Shown piece by piece: positions 23,532 to 35,486 of a DNA stretch of 64,000 bases (position 1 is its first letter; each line of letters begins with the position of its first letter). The stretch covers positions 77,426,001 to 77,490,000 of the forward strand of contig JAZHRO010000002.1 of assembly GCA_037157565.1 (NCBI GenBank), read 5' to 3'. Made by a program: the position numbers and the translations under genes. This stretch comes from Thalassia testudinum (Eukaryota > Streptophyta > Magnoliopsida > Alismatales > Hydrocharitaceae). The notes under the pieces were generated by a model, which did no database searches, was not told the DNA's origin, and saw nothing but the letters and a program-made list of their open reading frames with translations.

Positions 23532-24445
23532 TTATGTCAAAAAACTTGGGAGGAAAATCTGTTTCATTTTACACAATGTGATGATAACTTGTTTGTCCCA
23601 GTAGAGTAACATTTCAGCATCTAAAGTCTTCGAACAGATAACTTTGAAATATCGACTCATGTCTGTAAAAACATCTACAATGGGATCAGGTAAGACTCCA
23701 CGTATAGCCAATTGGAAAAACACTTGCATATAAACTGTGAGTCATGACTTTTTAACCCACTAATATTTTTTTGAGATTTATTAACACAGCACGACAACTA
23801 TGATGAGTAGCCATCCGGCAGCCATATCTCCTTAAAAATTGAGAATATTTTTTGAATCAGTTCATGCTTTAAGTTGTATATGGCATCTGAGAATTCAACA
23901 CTACCATCAACCTTCTCTGTCGTATGTAGCTCTAGATGAATGTTCAAAATCTCCATATCTATTGTTATTTTTATTGTGTCTTTTGGACTATCTATTAAAT
24001 TTAGGACATTCAACATAATGTCCATCACATTTTTCTCTATGTGCATCACATCCTGATTGTGACGGACTGTTAGATTTTTCTAGTATGGGAGTTGCATGAA
24101 GAAAATGCATTTGTTGTTAAACCTTGAATGCTTTAATGTTGTAAGGACTTTTTTAAAAACATGTCCCAATCTTATATTTCCAAGTTCTTGAAGTTTCTAC
24201 ACTATTATTACTCCTGAAAACATAACAGAATCTATGCTTAGCTTATTTCTTAGATTTCTAGAGGAATATCGATAAGATCTGTCATCAAATCTATCTTTGA
24301 ACTACGTTGTTCGCCATCTGTGGACAATTGGAAGGAATCTACGATGACCCAAGTAACACAACTTATTGCTTTTAGTCAATCGGAGATGATGTGTGTCATC
24401 CATACAAATTAGGCATGCCAATTTTGCACACTTGCATAAATTAAG
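23532..24445 (-). pseudogene. CACTA tnp2 transposase remnant
   Basis: Pieces include MHIEKNVMDIMLNVLN (23798-24049), a typical tnp2 motif. A KLACLICMDDTHHLRLTKSN-like stretch and a YLGHRRFLP motif lie near 24300-24440. A VLPDPIVDVFTDMSRYF-type piece at 23532-23729 matches the DUF4218 region. Several stops and frameshifts separate the pieces. Confidence 0.7.
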
Positions 24446-24484
24446 TTAGCCATCATTAGGAATTCACAGGTTGATGGTGAATTC

Positions 24485-26145
24485 TTATTTGCACAGCAAT
24501 CATACGACCTAATCTACCTTAATTAAGTTAGATTATAGCATAACTTAGGGACAATGCATGCATAAGCATCATAATTTGCATAGTAGTTAGTTTGGTAGCC
24601 TTATAGATAATATTGCTATTTTATGCTCTAAAAGAGAGACGATATCGATTGCAGATGATTTAAGGCCACAGATGACAAATCAGATCATACAGATGTGATC
24701 AGGATGACAACAGGAGCCCAGCGCTTCTAAAATCATCTTTATCAGACGACCAGGGTAGCACATACAGCCCATAGAAGAATGGATGCCAAGGAGCAAGATG
24801 GCAGAGATCCAAGCCTTAGATTACAAATCCGACCACATGGATGGATCTGGATCAATGGTTTCAGTCCAACGACAAAAAAATCATCTCAATTGGAGACTTA
24901 CAACATGATATATATAGGAGAGAATATGGACAACCACGATGGTGCCATGTGACGCCATCATAATTGCCCAAGAGGGCTGCCCAACCTCTGAAGTTCTCCC
25001 TGTGCCTTATGGGTCATTCGATCGTCATTCGACGGCCACAAGAGCACTACGTTGCCGCTCTAGACACACTTCATCACGGAAGGGTCATGCTCAACCGTTG
25101 GATCTCCATCCAACAGTTGAGAGTAGCCACGTGAGAAATGGGAAGCACGACCATCCGTGCCCTTATCGTGTTGGTTAGCATGCTCGATAAGCAGTGCAAG
25201 ACATGTGGTCGATTTGCAATCTGCAAGAACTTAAGGCTGCAGCAAGTGCGGATGAAATCCAAGCATTGGATCTTCATCAAACAGCGATAGAGTGGAGGCG
25301 TGGTGCACTGAGGATCGTCGGATAGCTACATGCGTGATCACATGCAACCAAATGTGCACTCGCGTTATGATTTCAACGGTGGTGGGTGCGGTGCATTTAA
25401 GCCGTCTGATCTGACTGAGGATCAAGCGTGGATCGCTTGCGTGATTTCAGCATCTGTAGTTGAGGTGCGAAGGTGGTGCGGGCAAGCATGTAGCAACAGT
25501 CGTGCGATGGCGATCCGAAGGATGAGCACGTGCCACGTGTCAGCTAGAGGAGAAATCCATGCATATAAGGCATTTGGGAAGTTTTTTTGAAGCATAATCT
25601 GGTCTGTTGATCTCCCGATCGACGGATCCGATCAATCTAAGGGTGCTGCACTATTTTGGGGGCTTAAATGCCTACTTTTCCCCTCAATAAAGCTATAAAA
25701 AGAGCTCCAAGGCTCCTAGTTGAATGGCAACTCCCACCAGATAGATCTCCAGCCTCTCTCTCTGCAACTTCTCTCTGATCTTCTTCCTGGCAATCTAGAT
25801 CTGAAGTGCTGTCGTACTTTACACAAGCATCCCACAAGTGGTGGCATCCTTCATCTGCTCTCTCTCTCTACTCCTTAGCATAGTTACATTAGATTTATGA
25901 GACATCCTCTTGATCAATAAAATGTTTATCTGATCTCATGAATGCTTGTTTATACATACATACATATATATATATATATAAATATTTACTTAAAATGACC
26001 TTTTGAAAAGCTTTCGCACAAAAATCATGTTTTTGCCTCCCTACGAATGACTCGGTACTTACCGAAAATCTATAAATATTATTTTTTTCATCATGATTCG
26101 CACTACAACGATACAAAATCTTTTAATGTGTTTCGCGGTCGAACA
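24485..26145 (+). repeat. 5' LTR of element H
   Basis: About 1.66 kb, ending GGTCGAACA and homologous to 44117-44381 plus 48229-49461. The start is eroded; the partner begins TGATTGCACAGC while this copy reads TTATTTGCACAGC. It has a TATA box at 25694 and a U5 motif at 26035-26055. Confidence 0.85.
25694..25702 (+). promoter_or_regulatory. TATA box of element H, 5' LTR
   Basis: TATAAAAAG follows CAATAAAGC. The same arrangement is kept in the 3' LTR (49019-49027). Transcription would start roughly 30 bp downstream. Confidence 0.65.
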
Positions 26146-26148
26146 AGT

Positions 26149-26168
26149 TGGCATCATTACTGGGGAGG
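26149..26168 (+). promoter_or_regulatory. Primer-binding site of element H (decayed Asp-tRNA type)
   Basis: TGGCATCATTACTGGGGAGG begins three bases after the LTR. It differs from the TGGCGCCGTTGCCGGGGA-type site mainly by C-to-T and G-to-A changes at CpG positions, as expected from deamination of methylated DNA. Confidence 0.75.
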
Positions 26169-27681
26169 CAATAGAAATTTTTGAAGCTTTTCTTCCCAGT
26201 GCCTATTTGAGATCTTAACTTGCTATTCTTTTTTCTTGCATGTGCATAGGAATCATAGAATTATGAGAAGACATGCGCAACAGCAGAAAAAAAATGGGTT
26301 TGAATCTCAGGTAAGTACTTGTATCTTAGATTAGGTTAGATTTCTTTTCGAAAAAAAAAAATCCAAAAAAAAAATTAGGTGCTTGCTTCAACCTTAGGAT
26401 TAGTTAGCATTTGCTTTCTTTTTGAAAAGAAAAGTGAAAAATAAAAAATAAAAATAAAATATCGCTATTGGTGGGAATCAATTTCCGAGCTGAAAAAAAC
26501 ACTCATCTTAAAAATTCAATTCCTGAAAAGTCGCACATCCAAAAATTCAAAAATTTTTACTGGACGTGGGTTTTGAAATCCAGAACAGCATATCCATAGT
26601 TTGCACTAATCTGAGTTACAAAAAATTTTAAAAATTCACGCACTAAACTGTTATCAAATCGGTTATTGTGCTTGATTTCTCAGAGTTCAAAATATCATAG
26701 GAATTTTTATACAACTCTGATTAACTTTCAATCACTAACTGGGGGTGAAAACAGATTACAAAACCCCCAGTACATTTTAAATCTGAAGAAAATAGAAAAT
26801 GGGCATTAAAATTCTTGAAAAAATATTTTCTGAGTGCCTAGTTAGTGGTGCAACAAGACCAATTGATTGCATTATTTGGGTCATACCACCCCCTTGATTT
26901 TGACTTAAAAAGGGTCATTTAAAATTATCTGCTATTAGGGTTTCACATTAAGGTAGAGCACACTTGCATTTCCATACTTAAAGGAAATCTATTAAACAAT
27001 TGGGACTTGAAAATCTCTTGTGTGCCTCATTATAACCATTGCTTGAAGTCATTTACTCCAAGTGAACCCTAAAACACAAGTATACAAGCAATTGAACCTT
27101 AAAATTCACTTTATCATAAAAATTGCTTGTGAACCCCTTGCCTGTGCACTTGACATTTCTAAAATCAATTTTAAGGGCAACACCCCCTAATGCTCATCAT
27201 ATTCCAAAAGCACCTCAAGCCTAAGCCTAAAGTCGAGTAGATGTGCCCTAAGTAGGACTAATTTTCTTGGTGACTTGAAATTAGATTGGGTTACGGTTAA
27301 GGCCTTGTCTACTTGGACCCACTAGTGACAAGAAAGGTTGGTATGGTAACCGTGTTAACCCTTAGTGGCATCTCGCCATGCAAGGTGTCCTCGGGGGTCC
27401 CACTCTTCTAGCCAGCCAAGTAATTCAACGGTTGATCTAACCTAATCCTATTTTGGGGAGCCAAGATTAGGTCTATTTAGGGTTTACACTCTAAGGACTA
27501 GCTTGATTGCTTGTACTGAAGTAGTGAGGTATTCTCGCATCTGTCTTCTCCCTCTCATCTACAAACATTCTTCTAGTGCATGCAAGGTAGAAGATCTCTA
27601 CATCCTGATTTATTACCACCTTTAGAAAGAAATCCTAGGAGAACACCTGGTTGTCCAACATCTAACTCTTAACCCTCTTCA
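26169..27681 (+). other. 5' leader of element H
   Basis: About 1.5 kb without a recognised gene lie between the primer-binding site and gag. It is AT-rich with A-runs near 26350 and 26430. A long leader is common in Athila elements. Confidence 0.6.
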
Positions 27682-29720
27682 ATGGCTAGTCACCACGAGG
27701 AAGATGAGATCAAAGAGGAGGAATAAAATCTGGATCCAATGGCTCTCTTATAGAGGCAGATTACTAAGCAGGGCCGACATCATGACAGACAGATGGAGGT
27801 CATAGTGCAGGCCATTGCTCAACTACAAATTGGAAGAGTAGATCGGCTTCTCAGAGACTTTTACAATCCTCTTAATGCCCAACCTTAACCTTTTGTCAGG
27901 GTACCTTAGGATGGGGATGATTTTGAACTCAAGCCACAAATCATCAATTTGATTCCCCACTTCCATGGCCACAATTCTGATGACCCCTTCCACCACCTTG
28001 AAGAACTTCTACACATAGGAAAGACCTTTGGCCCTAGGAACATGAATGAGGATACCTTAATGATGAAAATGTTTCCTTTTTCTTTAAAAGATAAAGTCAC
28101 TCAATGGTTGAGGACAACTGGTAGACCAATCCTAACTTTGGAAGATTTAAGAAGCACTTTTCTAAAGAAATTCTTTATCATAGGAAAAACAAATGCTCTT
28201 AGATGTGCCATTACAACCTTTAAGCAGAACCCTAGGGAGCAACTGCATGAGGCTTGGGAGAGATTTAATGACTTATTTAGGAAATGCTCTCATCATGGGA
28301 TTCCAAAGTGGCACTTGGCCCATATTTTCTATTATGGGTTAAGTGACAATTTGAAAATTTTCGTTGATGCAACATGTGGGGGTAATTTCATAAACAGAAA
28401 TGCTGAGGGAGCTTTTCAATTATTCGAGAATATGAGTGAGAATTCCCTCAACAACACCTCAATGTCTACCTTCAACAAATCAAATCAACTAAGGAGTGAA
28501 GTCTATGAAGTTAAAGATAATTCAAACTCGATTGATTTAGAACTAATTGCACAACGATTAGATAAGGTGGAACTTGTTTGGAAGAATGTAGAGAGTTTGG
28601 ATAAGAAATTGGACAACCTTCTGAAGGGCAGGAATTCCTTAGGTACACATTCCAAAATAAACCCTATGCCTACCTAAGGAACTTCTATGCTAGCCTGCAC
28701 CCAACTCCTCAATCCTCTAGGTCAGAAAATATTGCATAATATTAATGACCTGACCATGGCTCCACCCATGAGCCAACTTTACTTGGACCCATCTCTTCCT
28801 GGGTACCAAAGAGGGACCTTGATGCCCTCAAATTCTGAATTAGGCATCCCGATGCCTAATCATTCTGAGGATGCTAATGCACTCCAAGGATACACTAGAA
28901 ATGACCCATATTCAAACACCTACAACCCTGGATGGTGTAACCATCCTAACTTTGCTTAGTCAAGTCAGAAACCCACCTAGGGACCTAACTTGAGTAAGCC
29001 TAACACTTATGGGCAACCCAGTAGGTGCACAAAATCGTACACATATCGACTAGAACCTACTTAGGAAACCCAGTCTTCTGATCTAAGTCTGGACCTCAAG
29101 GAAATGAGAGAAATGAATCTGATACATAAAGAAGAAATGAATCAATCGAGGACAGAATTGATGAGATGACTAGACCAATTGGTAGATGCTAGGCAATGTG
29201 GGATGCTGCCATCCCAACCCTTTCGCAACCCAAGGAACTTCAATAGGGTTAACCAAAATAACACATGGGAGCAACAGGCACATATAGTTCGACCTACCCC
29301 ACAGCACCCACCTGGCTTTGTTAACCTTAACCTTAACCAAGCTCAGCCTATTTTGTAGAACCCACCTCAACCTTCTAACTATAATGCCTTTGCTGGTGCC
29401 AAAACCTTGAGAAGTGGGAGACAAATCCAAGATCCTTACCCCTCTAAATCTAAATCTAGTCAAGATCTTGAGGACCCAAATTTAACCTGGGAGACCAAGC
29501 TAATCAAGAAGACAAGGATCAAGACTTGAACACTCATGATTTCACTCAAGCACCCTTTCTTGAAGCCTTGAACAAACCTAGGAAAAAGAAAACGAATCCA
29601 TCGGAGGAGTGGGTTGATATTTTTAAACAAGTCCAGGTGAACATACCACTCCTTGAAGCAATTGAGAATATCCCAGCCTGTGCGAAATTTTTGAAGGAAA
29701 GGTGCACACCTAAACGCTAG
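27682..29720 (+). pseudogene. gag: gag of element H, broken
   Basis: An ATG at 27682 is followed by several early stops, then a 242-codon open segment (27949-28677). That segment has the retrotransposon gag pattern: FHGHNSDDPFHHLEELLHIG, a KDKVTQWL stretch, and a long helical part with REQLHEAWERF. Further broken pieces include a TLRSGRQ motif near 29404-29424 and a conserved PLLEAIENIPACAKFLK segment (29640-29700), both usual before the Athila protease. I see no clear CCHC knuckle. Confidence 0.75.
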
Positions 29721-29741
29721 GCCAAATCATCTAAAAGGGTA

Positions 29742-30149
29742 GTGTTATCTAAACAAGCTAGTGCAGTTATCCTTAGAAACCTACCTCGAAAACAAAAAGA
29801 TCCTGGAGCCCCTCTGATCTCTTATGTTATTGGAGATACTACCTTTGAAAGGGCACTGTTAGATTTAGGTGCCTCCATTAATTTGATCCTCACAATGTTA
29901 TATGAAAAATTTAACTTTGGAGAGTTAAAACCTACTAAGGTCACACTACAGTTGGCTGATCGATCTATGACCACACCACGGGGAATTATTGAGGATATAA
30001 TTGTCAAGGTTCGTGTTTTTTATTTTCATGTGGATTTCTTGGTCCTTGACATGGAGGTACCATAGAATTTAAAGAACACCCCAATAATCTTGGGAAGACC
30101 ATTTTTAGCTACTGCCAAAGCTAATATTGACTGTGAATCTAGCAGTATG
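29742..30149 (+). pseudogene. Protease of element H, 5' part before insertion of B
   Basis: The frame holds GAPLISYVIGDTTFERALL followed by DLGAS, the aspartic protease active-site region in Athila form, and a VLDMEVP segment followed by an in-frame stop at 30063-30065. The copy in C (55946-56920) shows the same order. It is interrupted at 30149 by element B and continues at 39694. Confidence 0.75.
30145..30149. repeat. Target-site duplication GTATG of element B (left copy)
   Basis: GTATG directly precedes the TG of B's 5' LTR and recurs at 39694-39698 after the CA of the 3' LTR. The reading frame of H resumes at the second copy. Confidence 0.92.
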
Positions 30150-30180
30150 TGTTACGAACGCGTGCCCCGGACGTATTTTT

Positions 30181-30270
30181 AAGACGTCTGGGAGGTGGCC
30201 CAGACGTCTGACCAGACGTCTGGGATCACATCCAGACGTCTTGCCAGACGTCTGGGATGGTTTACAGACG
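30181..30270. repeat. CAGACGTCTG palindrome cluster 1, 5' LTR of B
   Basis: Six copies or near-copies of AGACGTCTGG occur within 90 bp at 11-18 bp spacing. The same cluster is at 37024-37113 in the 3' LTR. The GACGTC core is a C-box type bZIP site. Confidence 0.85.
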
Positions 30271-30407
30271 TTTGAAAAACCATTATCGTCCACACCCGTG
30301 AGTCGTCTGCGCGCCTGCGTGCGCAGACCGCATATTCGTTATTCCCTCTTTTTCTTCTGCGGCTGCAGACGCCTGCCGCGCCTTCTCTCTCTCCTCTCCG
30401 CGCGGCC

Positions 30408-30414
30408 TTAAAAG
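30408..30414 (+). promoter_or_regulatory. Candidate TATA-like box of element B
   Basis: TTAAAAG sits between GGCC and GGGCC. A pyrimidine-rich patch 15-45 bp downstream resembles plant start-site Y patches. The 3' LTR copy is at 37251-37257. This is a weaker TATA match than those of the Athila-like LTRs. Confidence 0.4.
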
Positions 30415-30719
30415 GGCCACGCCTCCCCTCCCGTCTCCACCGTCTCCTTCTTCTTCTCCTTCCTGTGCACGAGAGCGAGCGAGCACGAGGGCTGCAGCGG
30501 CGGCCGCAGTGAGCGCGGAGGAGGCGCGGCGTGCGAGGGCGGAGCTCTGCCGTGAGGGCGTGCTCGCCGGAGCGGCTTGGCCGGCCGGCGGAGGGCGCAG
30601 GGGGTGCGGAACGACGTGGAGACGGACCTGTTGCAGTCTGAGCAGCAGGCACATGAGGTGCAACGCGGGCGGCGTCGCGAGCGGAGGCCGAGTAGCGCCC
30701 TGATTCTGGAGAAATTTCC

Positions 30720-31070
30720 AGAATCAGACGTCTGGGTTGATAGGCAGACGGCGAGGACGACGTCTGGTAGCTCATACCGACGTCTGAAAGGTGTGTATTC
30801 CGCTTTCTTCTTCCTTCCTGTCGACCGACCATACTAAGGGAGGGAGTTGGCTGTGCGCAGGTTCGCTGATTCGCCATCCTTTGCGAATCAGACGTCTGGA
30901 AGTTGTACCAGACGGCGGGAGTGACCTCCAGATGTCCGGGGTGACCATCGGACGTCTGGGAGCTAGGACAGACGTCCCCGCAGACTTCTGGACGTCTGGG
31001 AAACCACACTGAACAGGTAATTCTCTGATCCACTGTTTAAGACGTCTCGAAGAAGTTCCAGACGTTTGAT
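30720..31070. repeat. CAGACGTCTG palindrome cluster 2, 5' LTR of B
   Basis: About twelve exact or degenerate copies (for example at 30726, 30889, 30949, 30989 and 31057) lie in 350 bp. They are kept in the 3' LTR at 37563-37913. Confidence 0.8.
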
Positions 31071-32853
31071 TTTGCACAGTATCGTCTTTTTCGACCCGTT
31101 TAGGGCCCGTTCGGGCTCCGTTTTCCGCGATTCTAGTTGCGTTCTTTTCAGAATTAATTCCTCTACCCGTCTACAGTAGCTATACACTGTTTTGAGACAC
31201 TCCTTGTGTTTGATCCTTGTGATAGGACCTCGTTCAGTTACAGTCTTGAGAGACACGGAGGCACACGGGATTCCCGATCACACCCCCATTACTCCCGTTG
31301 TACCTGGTAGAGTGGCTTAAGTTTATTATTAAAATCTGTTAAAGTATGGAACCATAACTAGAATCTAGGACATTGCATGAATCCTAGGAATGAGAAATGT
31401 ATGGAATGATAGCTCCTAGGTGATGCATGAATCCTAGGGCTGGAAACTAGTTGTATGCTAGATCCTAGGATGTGGCATGAACCCTAGGATGGAAAAACTA
31501 GTGGAATGTATAATACTGCAGTCTTGGAAAAAATGGAAAGGAATATAAAGCTGCCTGTAAATTGAATTAACAGCTGCCTGCTATGAATAAAGAAACATGA
31601 TTGAGATCATGGATTTTGAGAACGTGAAACTGGAAAGTGAAACATATGATGTTATGAGATAAAGAGCTGGAACCCTACGGGGAATTAGGAGTGGAACTCC
31701 TGGAAAGAAAAAGGAATGGAACTGAGATGTAGTTTGTACTATCTCTTGGGTACGCAGTACCAAGGGAAGTACCTGTACGTGTTTAGTGCAGAGTGGGGCC
31801 AGCCACCCCAGGGACCCGGGGGTTAGGATGGGCCGCTCTGTACCGACTTGTTGGCCCTCGTGTACGTAGTACCGAGGAGAGCTACTAGTGTTAGGAGAGT
31901 ACTAGCTACCTCACGGGCCCCGGGGTTCTGCTAGCCTCCTTCACCGACTTGTTAGGCCCACTAGGGCAAACCAGGGTAGTCAGGCGAGGGTGCGCGGACT
32001 GTGGAGGGGCAAGGCCCCGGTTTGGTTACTGTGGAGGGGTTGGACCCCTGTTACTGAGAGGGCTCTGCCCTGGTTCCGTGCTGTGCTTTGGGCGCACCCG
32101 TTAACGGAAACGACTGACCGCGTGCTAGTGCGGGCTAGCTACCTGTGAGTTTATCGCGCGTGTCGTAGTCACCGTTACGTCTGTCAGTGACCTTGGGGTG
32201 GTTGACTGAGGGTAGGATCACCATGGGGGACTCTCCCGGCCAGGAGAGCACCACGTGCTACTTCTACTTTTGGAAAAGACTGCAATCAAGATCGTTCCCA
32301 CGAGGACATTCGAGATCAAGTAAAGGATTTGAGAAATAAATGAAATAGTGAGAAAAATTGAAAGATGTGAATAAAGGAAGTAATAGAACATAACAGCTAC
32401 TGTACACTCTACTGTTGCCTTTAGTTAGTTTGCTACTCTACTCAGCGTTTTGCTGACGTGTTACACTCGTTACCTTTTTCAGGACCAGGTGTTGAGCAGC
32501 TAGGGTCGGCGGCTGCAAAGGACGCTGGGCCGAGTAGGGTCCAGTAGAGTTTACCACAGTCTCTTGTACCTCTTTTGTTTCTGTTCTAGTGAGTAGTTCT
32601 TGTTTCCGCTGTACTTTCTTTACCTGCAGTTCTTGTTATATGATAAATGTTGTTCTACTGTTGTGGTGGTATCTACTGCAGTAGTTTCTTTCCTTACTGC
32701 TGTACTTTCTTACTGTTAGTTATATTCATGCTGAATGTGGTTTATTTTACTATCTTTTGGTTACTTCCTCGTTGGACGACTAGGTCTTGGGATTAGTCGA
32801 GTCGGTCTGGTTCTCGTGTCTCGTAGGGACTCGGGAACCGGGTCGGTACAAGA

Positions 32854-32865
32854 TGGTATCAGAGC
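32854..32865 (+). promoter_or_regulatory. Primer-binding site of element B (initiator Met tRNA)
   Basis: TGGTATCAGAGC, complementary to the 3' end of plant initiator Met tRNA, lies three bases after the 5' LTR. It is intact and typical for chromoviruses. Confidence 0.9.
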
Positions 32866-33031
32866 AAGGTCGTCCCGAGAAGTGAATCAATTGACTGGAA
32901 AATAACCAATTCACAGGTTTATAACTAGAGTAGCCACCACAACATATCTCTTGACATGAGCTCTTAGAAGTTTCGTTAGGTACCGTCAGTTTTGACATTT
33001 TTCGTTTTGTTTCGCATCTCCATTGTAGGAG

Positions 33032-33629
33032 ATGCCTCGTCGTGGAGCTAGGAGGGTGGGCCGCGGCCGAGGTCGGGGCCCGAGGGACAGATGTGTCGGG
33101 CTTGGAGTACATACTACCCCTCCTCTTCTCCTGAGCATACCATCTCCGAACCTTGTCCAACTAATTCGAGAGGTGGTTCGAGAAGAATTTCAGCTTCCAC
33201 CCACGTCGCCACCCCCTCCCCCTTCCGAGCGTATGACAGGGGAGTTAGTGGTGGAACGAGATTTTCGCCGCCACACTAGGCGCGTTAGGAGGACTCAAAG
33301 GAGACACGTGGCGTCCGCAGGAGAGCCGTCACGTTGTACAGGGCCATCAGTGGCCTTTGGGGGGCCCTCGACAGGGGCCAGTCGCCAGCACCGGACCCCC
33401 GCCTAGCCGACAACAGGGACTCACTGAGGGCGGGAGTCGGGTTCCCCTCTGCTACCAGTGTGGCCAGCTGGGCCACGTCAGGAGGGACTGCCCATCTAGG
33501 GCAGGAGGTCAGCAGATACTTCCCGCGCAGAGCACTGGAGGGCGCGCAGGAGGCCGCGGTTCCCAGGCACGAGGAGGAGGACAGCAGTCGCGAGGAGGGT
33601 ACCGGCCAGCACCTACCCGTCCGACGTAG
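33032..33629 (+). pseudogene. gag: gag of element B, internally deleted
   Basis: The ATG at 33032 starts a basic Arg/Gly-rich N-terminus and a Pro-rich segment. The open frame stops at 33406. An overlapping frame (33357-33629) has an intact CCHC zinc knuckle, CYQCGQLGHVRRDC, and a Gly-rich tail, and ends at a TAG where related proteins read through. The capsid region of roughly 200-250 residues expected between the two parts is missing. Confidence 0.75.
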
Positions 33630-33632
33630 AGT

Positions 33633-35486
33633 GTGGGTGCTTCGTCTGCACGTAGAGCTGAGGGGCGTATCAACGCCCTAACACACAGGGACGCCAGAGC
33701 ATCGGGATCCGTGGTAGCAGGTATGGTTTCAGTTTCTGGCAGACTCGTTTACACGCTTTTCGATTCCGGCGCTACGCACTCGTTTGTCGCAGCCAGTTTC
33801 GCAGTTAGTTTGGACCAGGATTATACACTGTTAGAGAATCCGTTCGTAATCAGAGGTCCGAGTGGTAAGCTGTTTGTAGCTGAGGAGGTGTACACGGGTT
33901 GCGAGGTCAGCATCGGGGGACATAGCCTGCCAGCTGACCTGATTTTGATACAGATGGAGGACTTTGGTGTGATTCTGGGGATGGATTGGCTATCCGCTTA
34001 CCACGCCTTGGTAGACTGTTTTGAGAGGAAGATTGTCTTCTCCATTCCGGAGTTGCCTTCTTTCGAGTTTCACGGACAACCAGTGGACGGAGGGTTCAGG
34101 TGCATTTCGGCACTTCGGGCGGCGAGACTTTTGAGCCAGGGGTGTGAGGGCTTCCTAGCCTGTGTGGTGGCAGAGCCCAGCCCTGAGGCAGACTTCCAGA
34201 GCATCTCGGTGGTCAGAGAGTACCCCGACGTGTTTCCAGACGAGTTACCAGGACTACCGCCCGAGCCTGAGATCGAGTTTGGGATCTCATTAGTACCAGG
34301 GACCAGCCCCATCTCCACCGTGCCATACAGGATGGCACCGCTTGAGCTGTGAGAGCTCAAGTCCCAGTTGCCGGACCTTTTGGAGAAAGGTTTCTTGAGG
34401 CCCAGTGCGTCTCCCTGGGGAGCCCCGGTACTATTTGTGAAGAAGAAGGATGGGACCCTACGCCTTTGTATGGACTACCGACAACTGAATAGGGTCACCA
34501 TCAAGAATAGATATCCGCTGCCGAGGATAGACGATTTGTTTGACCAGTTGCGGGGTGCCACGGTGTTTTCCAAGATAGACTTGAGGTCTGGATACCACCA
34601 GTTGAGGATCAGGGAGACCGACGTCTCCAAGACAGCTTTCCGCACCCGGTATGGACACTACGAGTTTTTGGTCATGCCGTTTGGGCTGACCAATGCCCCC
34701 GCTGCTTTCATGGACCTGATGAACAGGGTGTTTAGACCGTACTTGGATCAGTTCGTGGTGGTTTTCATAGATGATGTGCTCATCTATTCTAGAGATCGAA
34801 CGCAGCACGGACAGCACTTACGGATGGTTCTGGACACTCTGAGACGATGTAGGCTGTACGCCAAATACAGCAAGTGCGAGTTCTGGTTGAGGGAGGTGAC
34901 CTTCTTGGGTCATGTGATATCTGGTGACGGCCTGGCGGTGGACCCCGCCAAGGTCGAGGCAGTGCTCAGGTGGGAGAGACCGCGTTCAGTCACTGAGATT
35001 CGTAGTTTCCTGGGACTGGCAGGTTACTACAGACGGTTCATCAGGGGATTTTCACATATTGCGCGTCCTATGACACAGTTGACCCGGAAGGACGTGCCTT
35101 TCGCTTGGACAGACGCCTGTGAGGCATGTTTTCTGGAGCTGAAGGAGAGGTTGACCTCGGCTCCTGTGCTCACCATCCCTGACAGTAGTGGCGGGTTCGT
35201 TGTGTACACGGACGCTTCCTTGCAGGGGTTAGGAGGTGTGCTCATGCAGAGGGGTCATGTTGTCGCTTACGCTTCGCGGCAACTGAAGCCCCATGAGCAT
35301 ACCTACCCTACCCACGACCTAGAGTTGGCAGCTGTTGTCTTCGCGTTGAAGACTTGGAGGCACTACTTGTACGGTGAGACCTTCGAGATTTTTACAGATC
35401 ACAAGAGCCTCAGATATCTTTTTGACCAGAAGGAGCTCAACATGAGACAGAGACGTTGGTTGGAGCTCCTGAAGGACGATGGATGA
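33633..35486 (+). pseudogene. pol: Protease, reverse transcriptase and RNase H of element B
   Basis: One frame, broken by a TGA at 34350-34352, encodes a protease with DSGATHSF, then reverse transcriptase with [17 protein letters not shown], a [11 protein letters not shown] segment and the catalytic F-I-D-D (34764-34775). RNase H follows with VVYTDAS, an ELAAVVFAL segment and TDHKSLRYL. The frame ends at 35486 just after ELLKD. The connection that normally carries DALSR is absent, so a small deletion joins RNase H to integrase out of frame. Confidence 0.88.

Larger units (their letters stand above)
20164..24484 (-). mobile_element. CACTA (En/Spm-type) DNA transposon remnant
   Basis: Minus-strand fragments resemble, in order from right to left, the Transposase_21 (tnp2) domain, the two conserved plant domains that follow it in CACTA transposases, and a TNPA-like plant transposase. 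All are broken by stops and frame changes. I could not find convincing CACTA termini or a 3-bp target duplication, so the ends are approximate. The right end is cut by the 5' LTR of element H. Confidence 0.7.
30150..32850 (+). repeat. 5' LTR of element B
   Basis: It runs from TGTTACGAACGCG to GGGTCGGTACA. It contains a dense set of CAGACGTCTG-like palindromes at 30181-30270 and 30720-31070, a GC-rich block, and ATCCTAGG-rich text at about 31360-31490. A reverse-strand 284-codon frame at 30179-31033 also occurs in the 3' LTR. It has no domain. Confidence 0.92.

Noticed and set aside
20130..24500. Terminal CACTA inverted repeats for the CACTA remnant
   Set aside because: No convincing CACTA/TAGTG pair with a 3-bp duplication could be placed, so the ends are left approximate.
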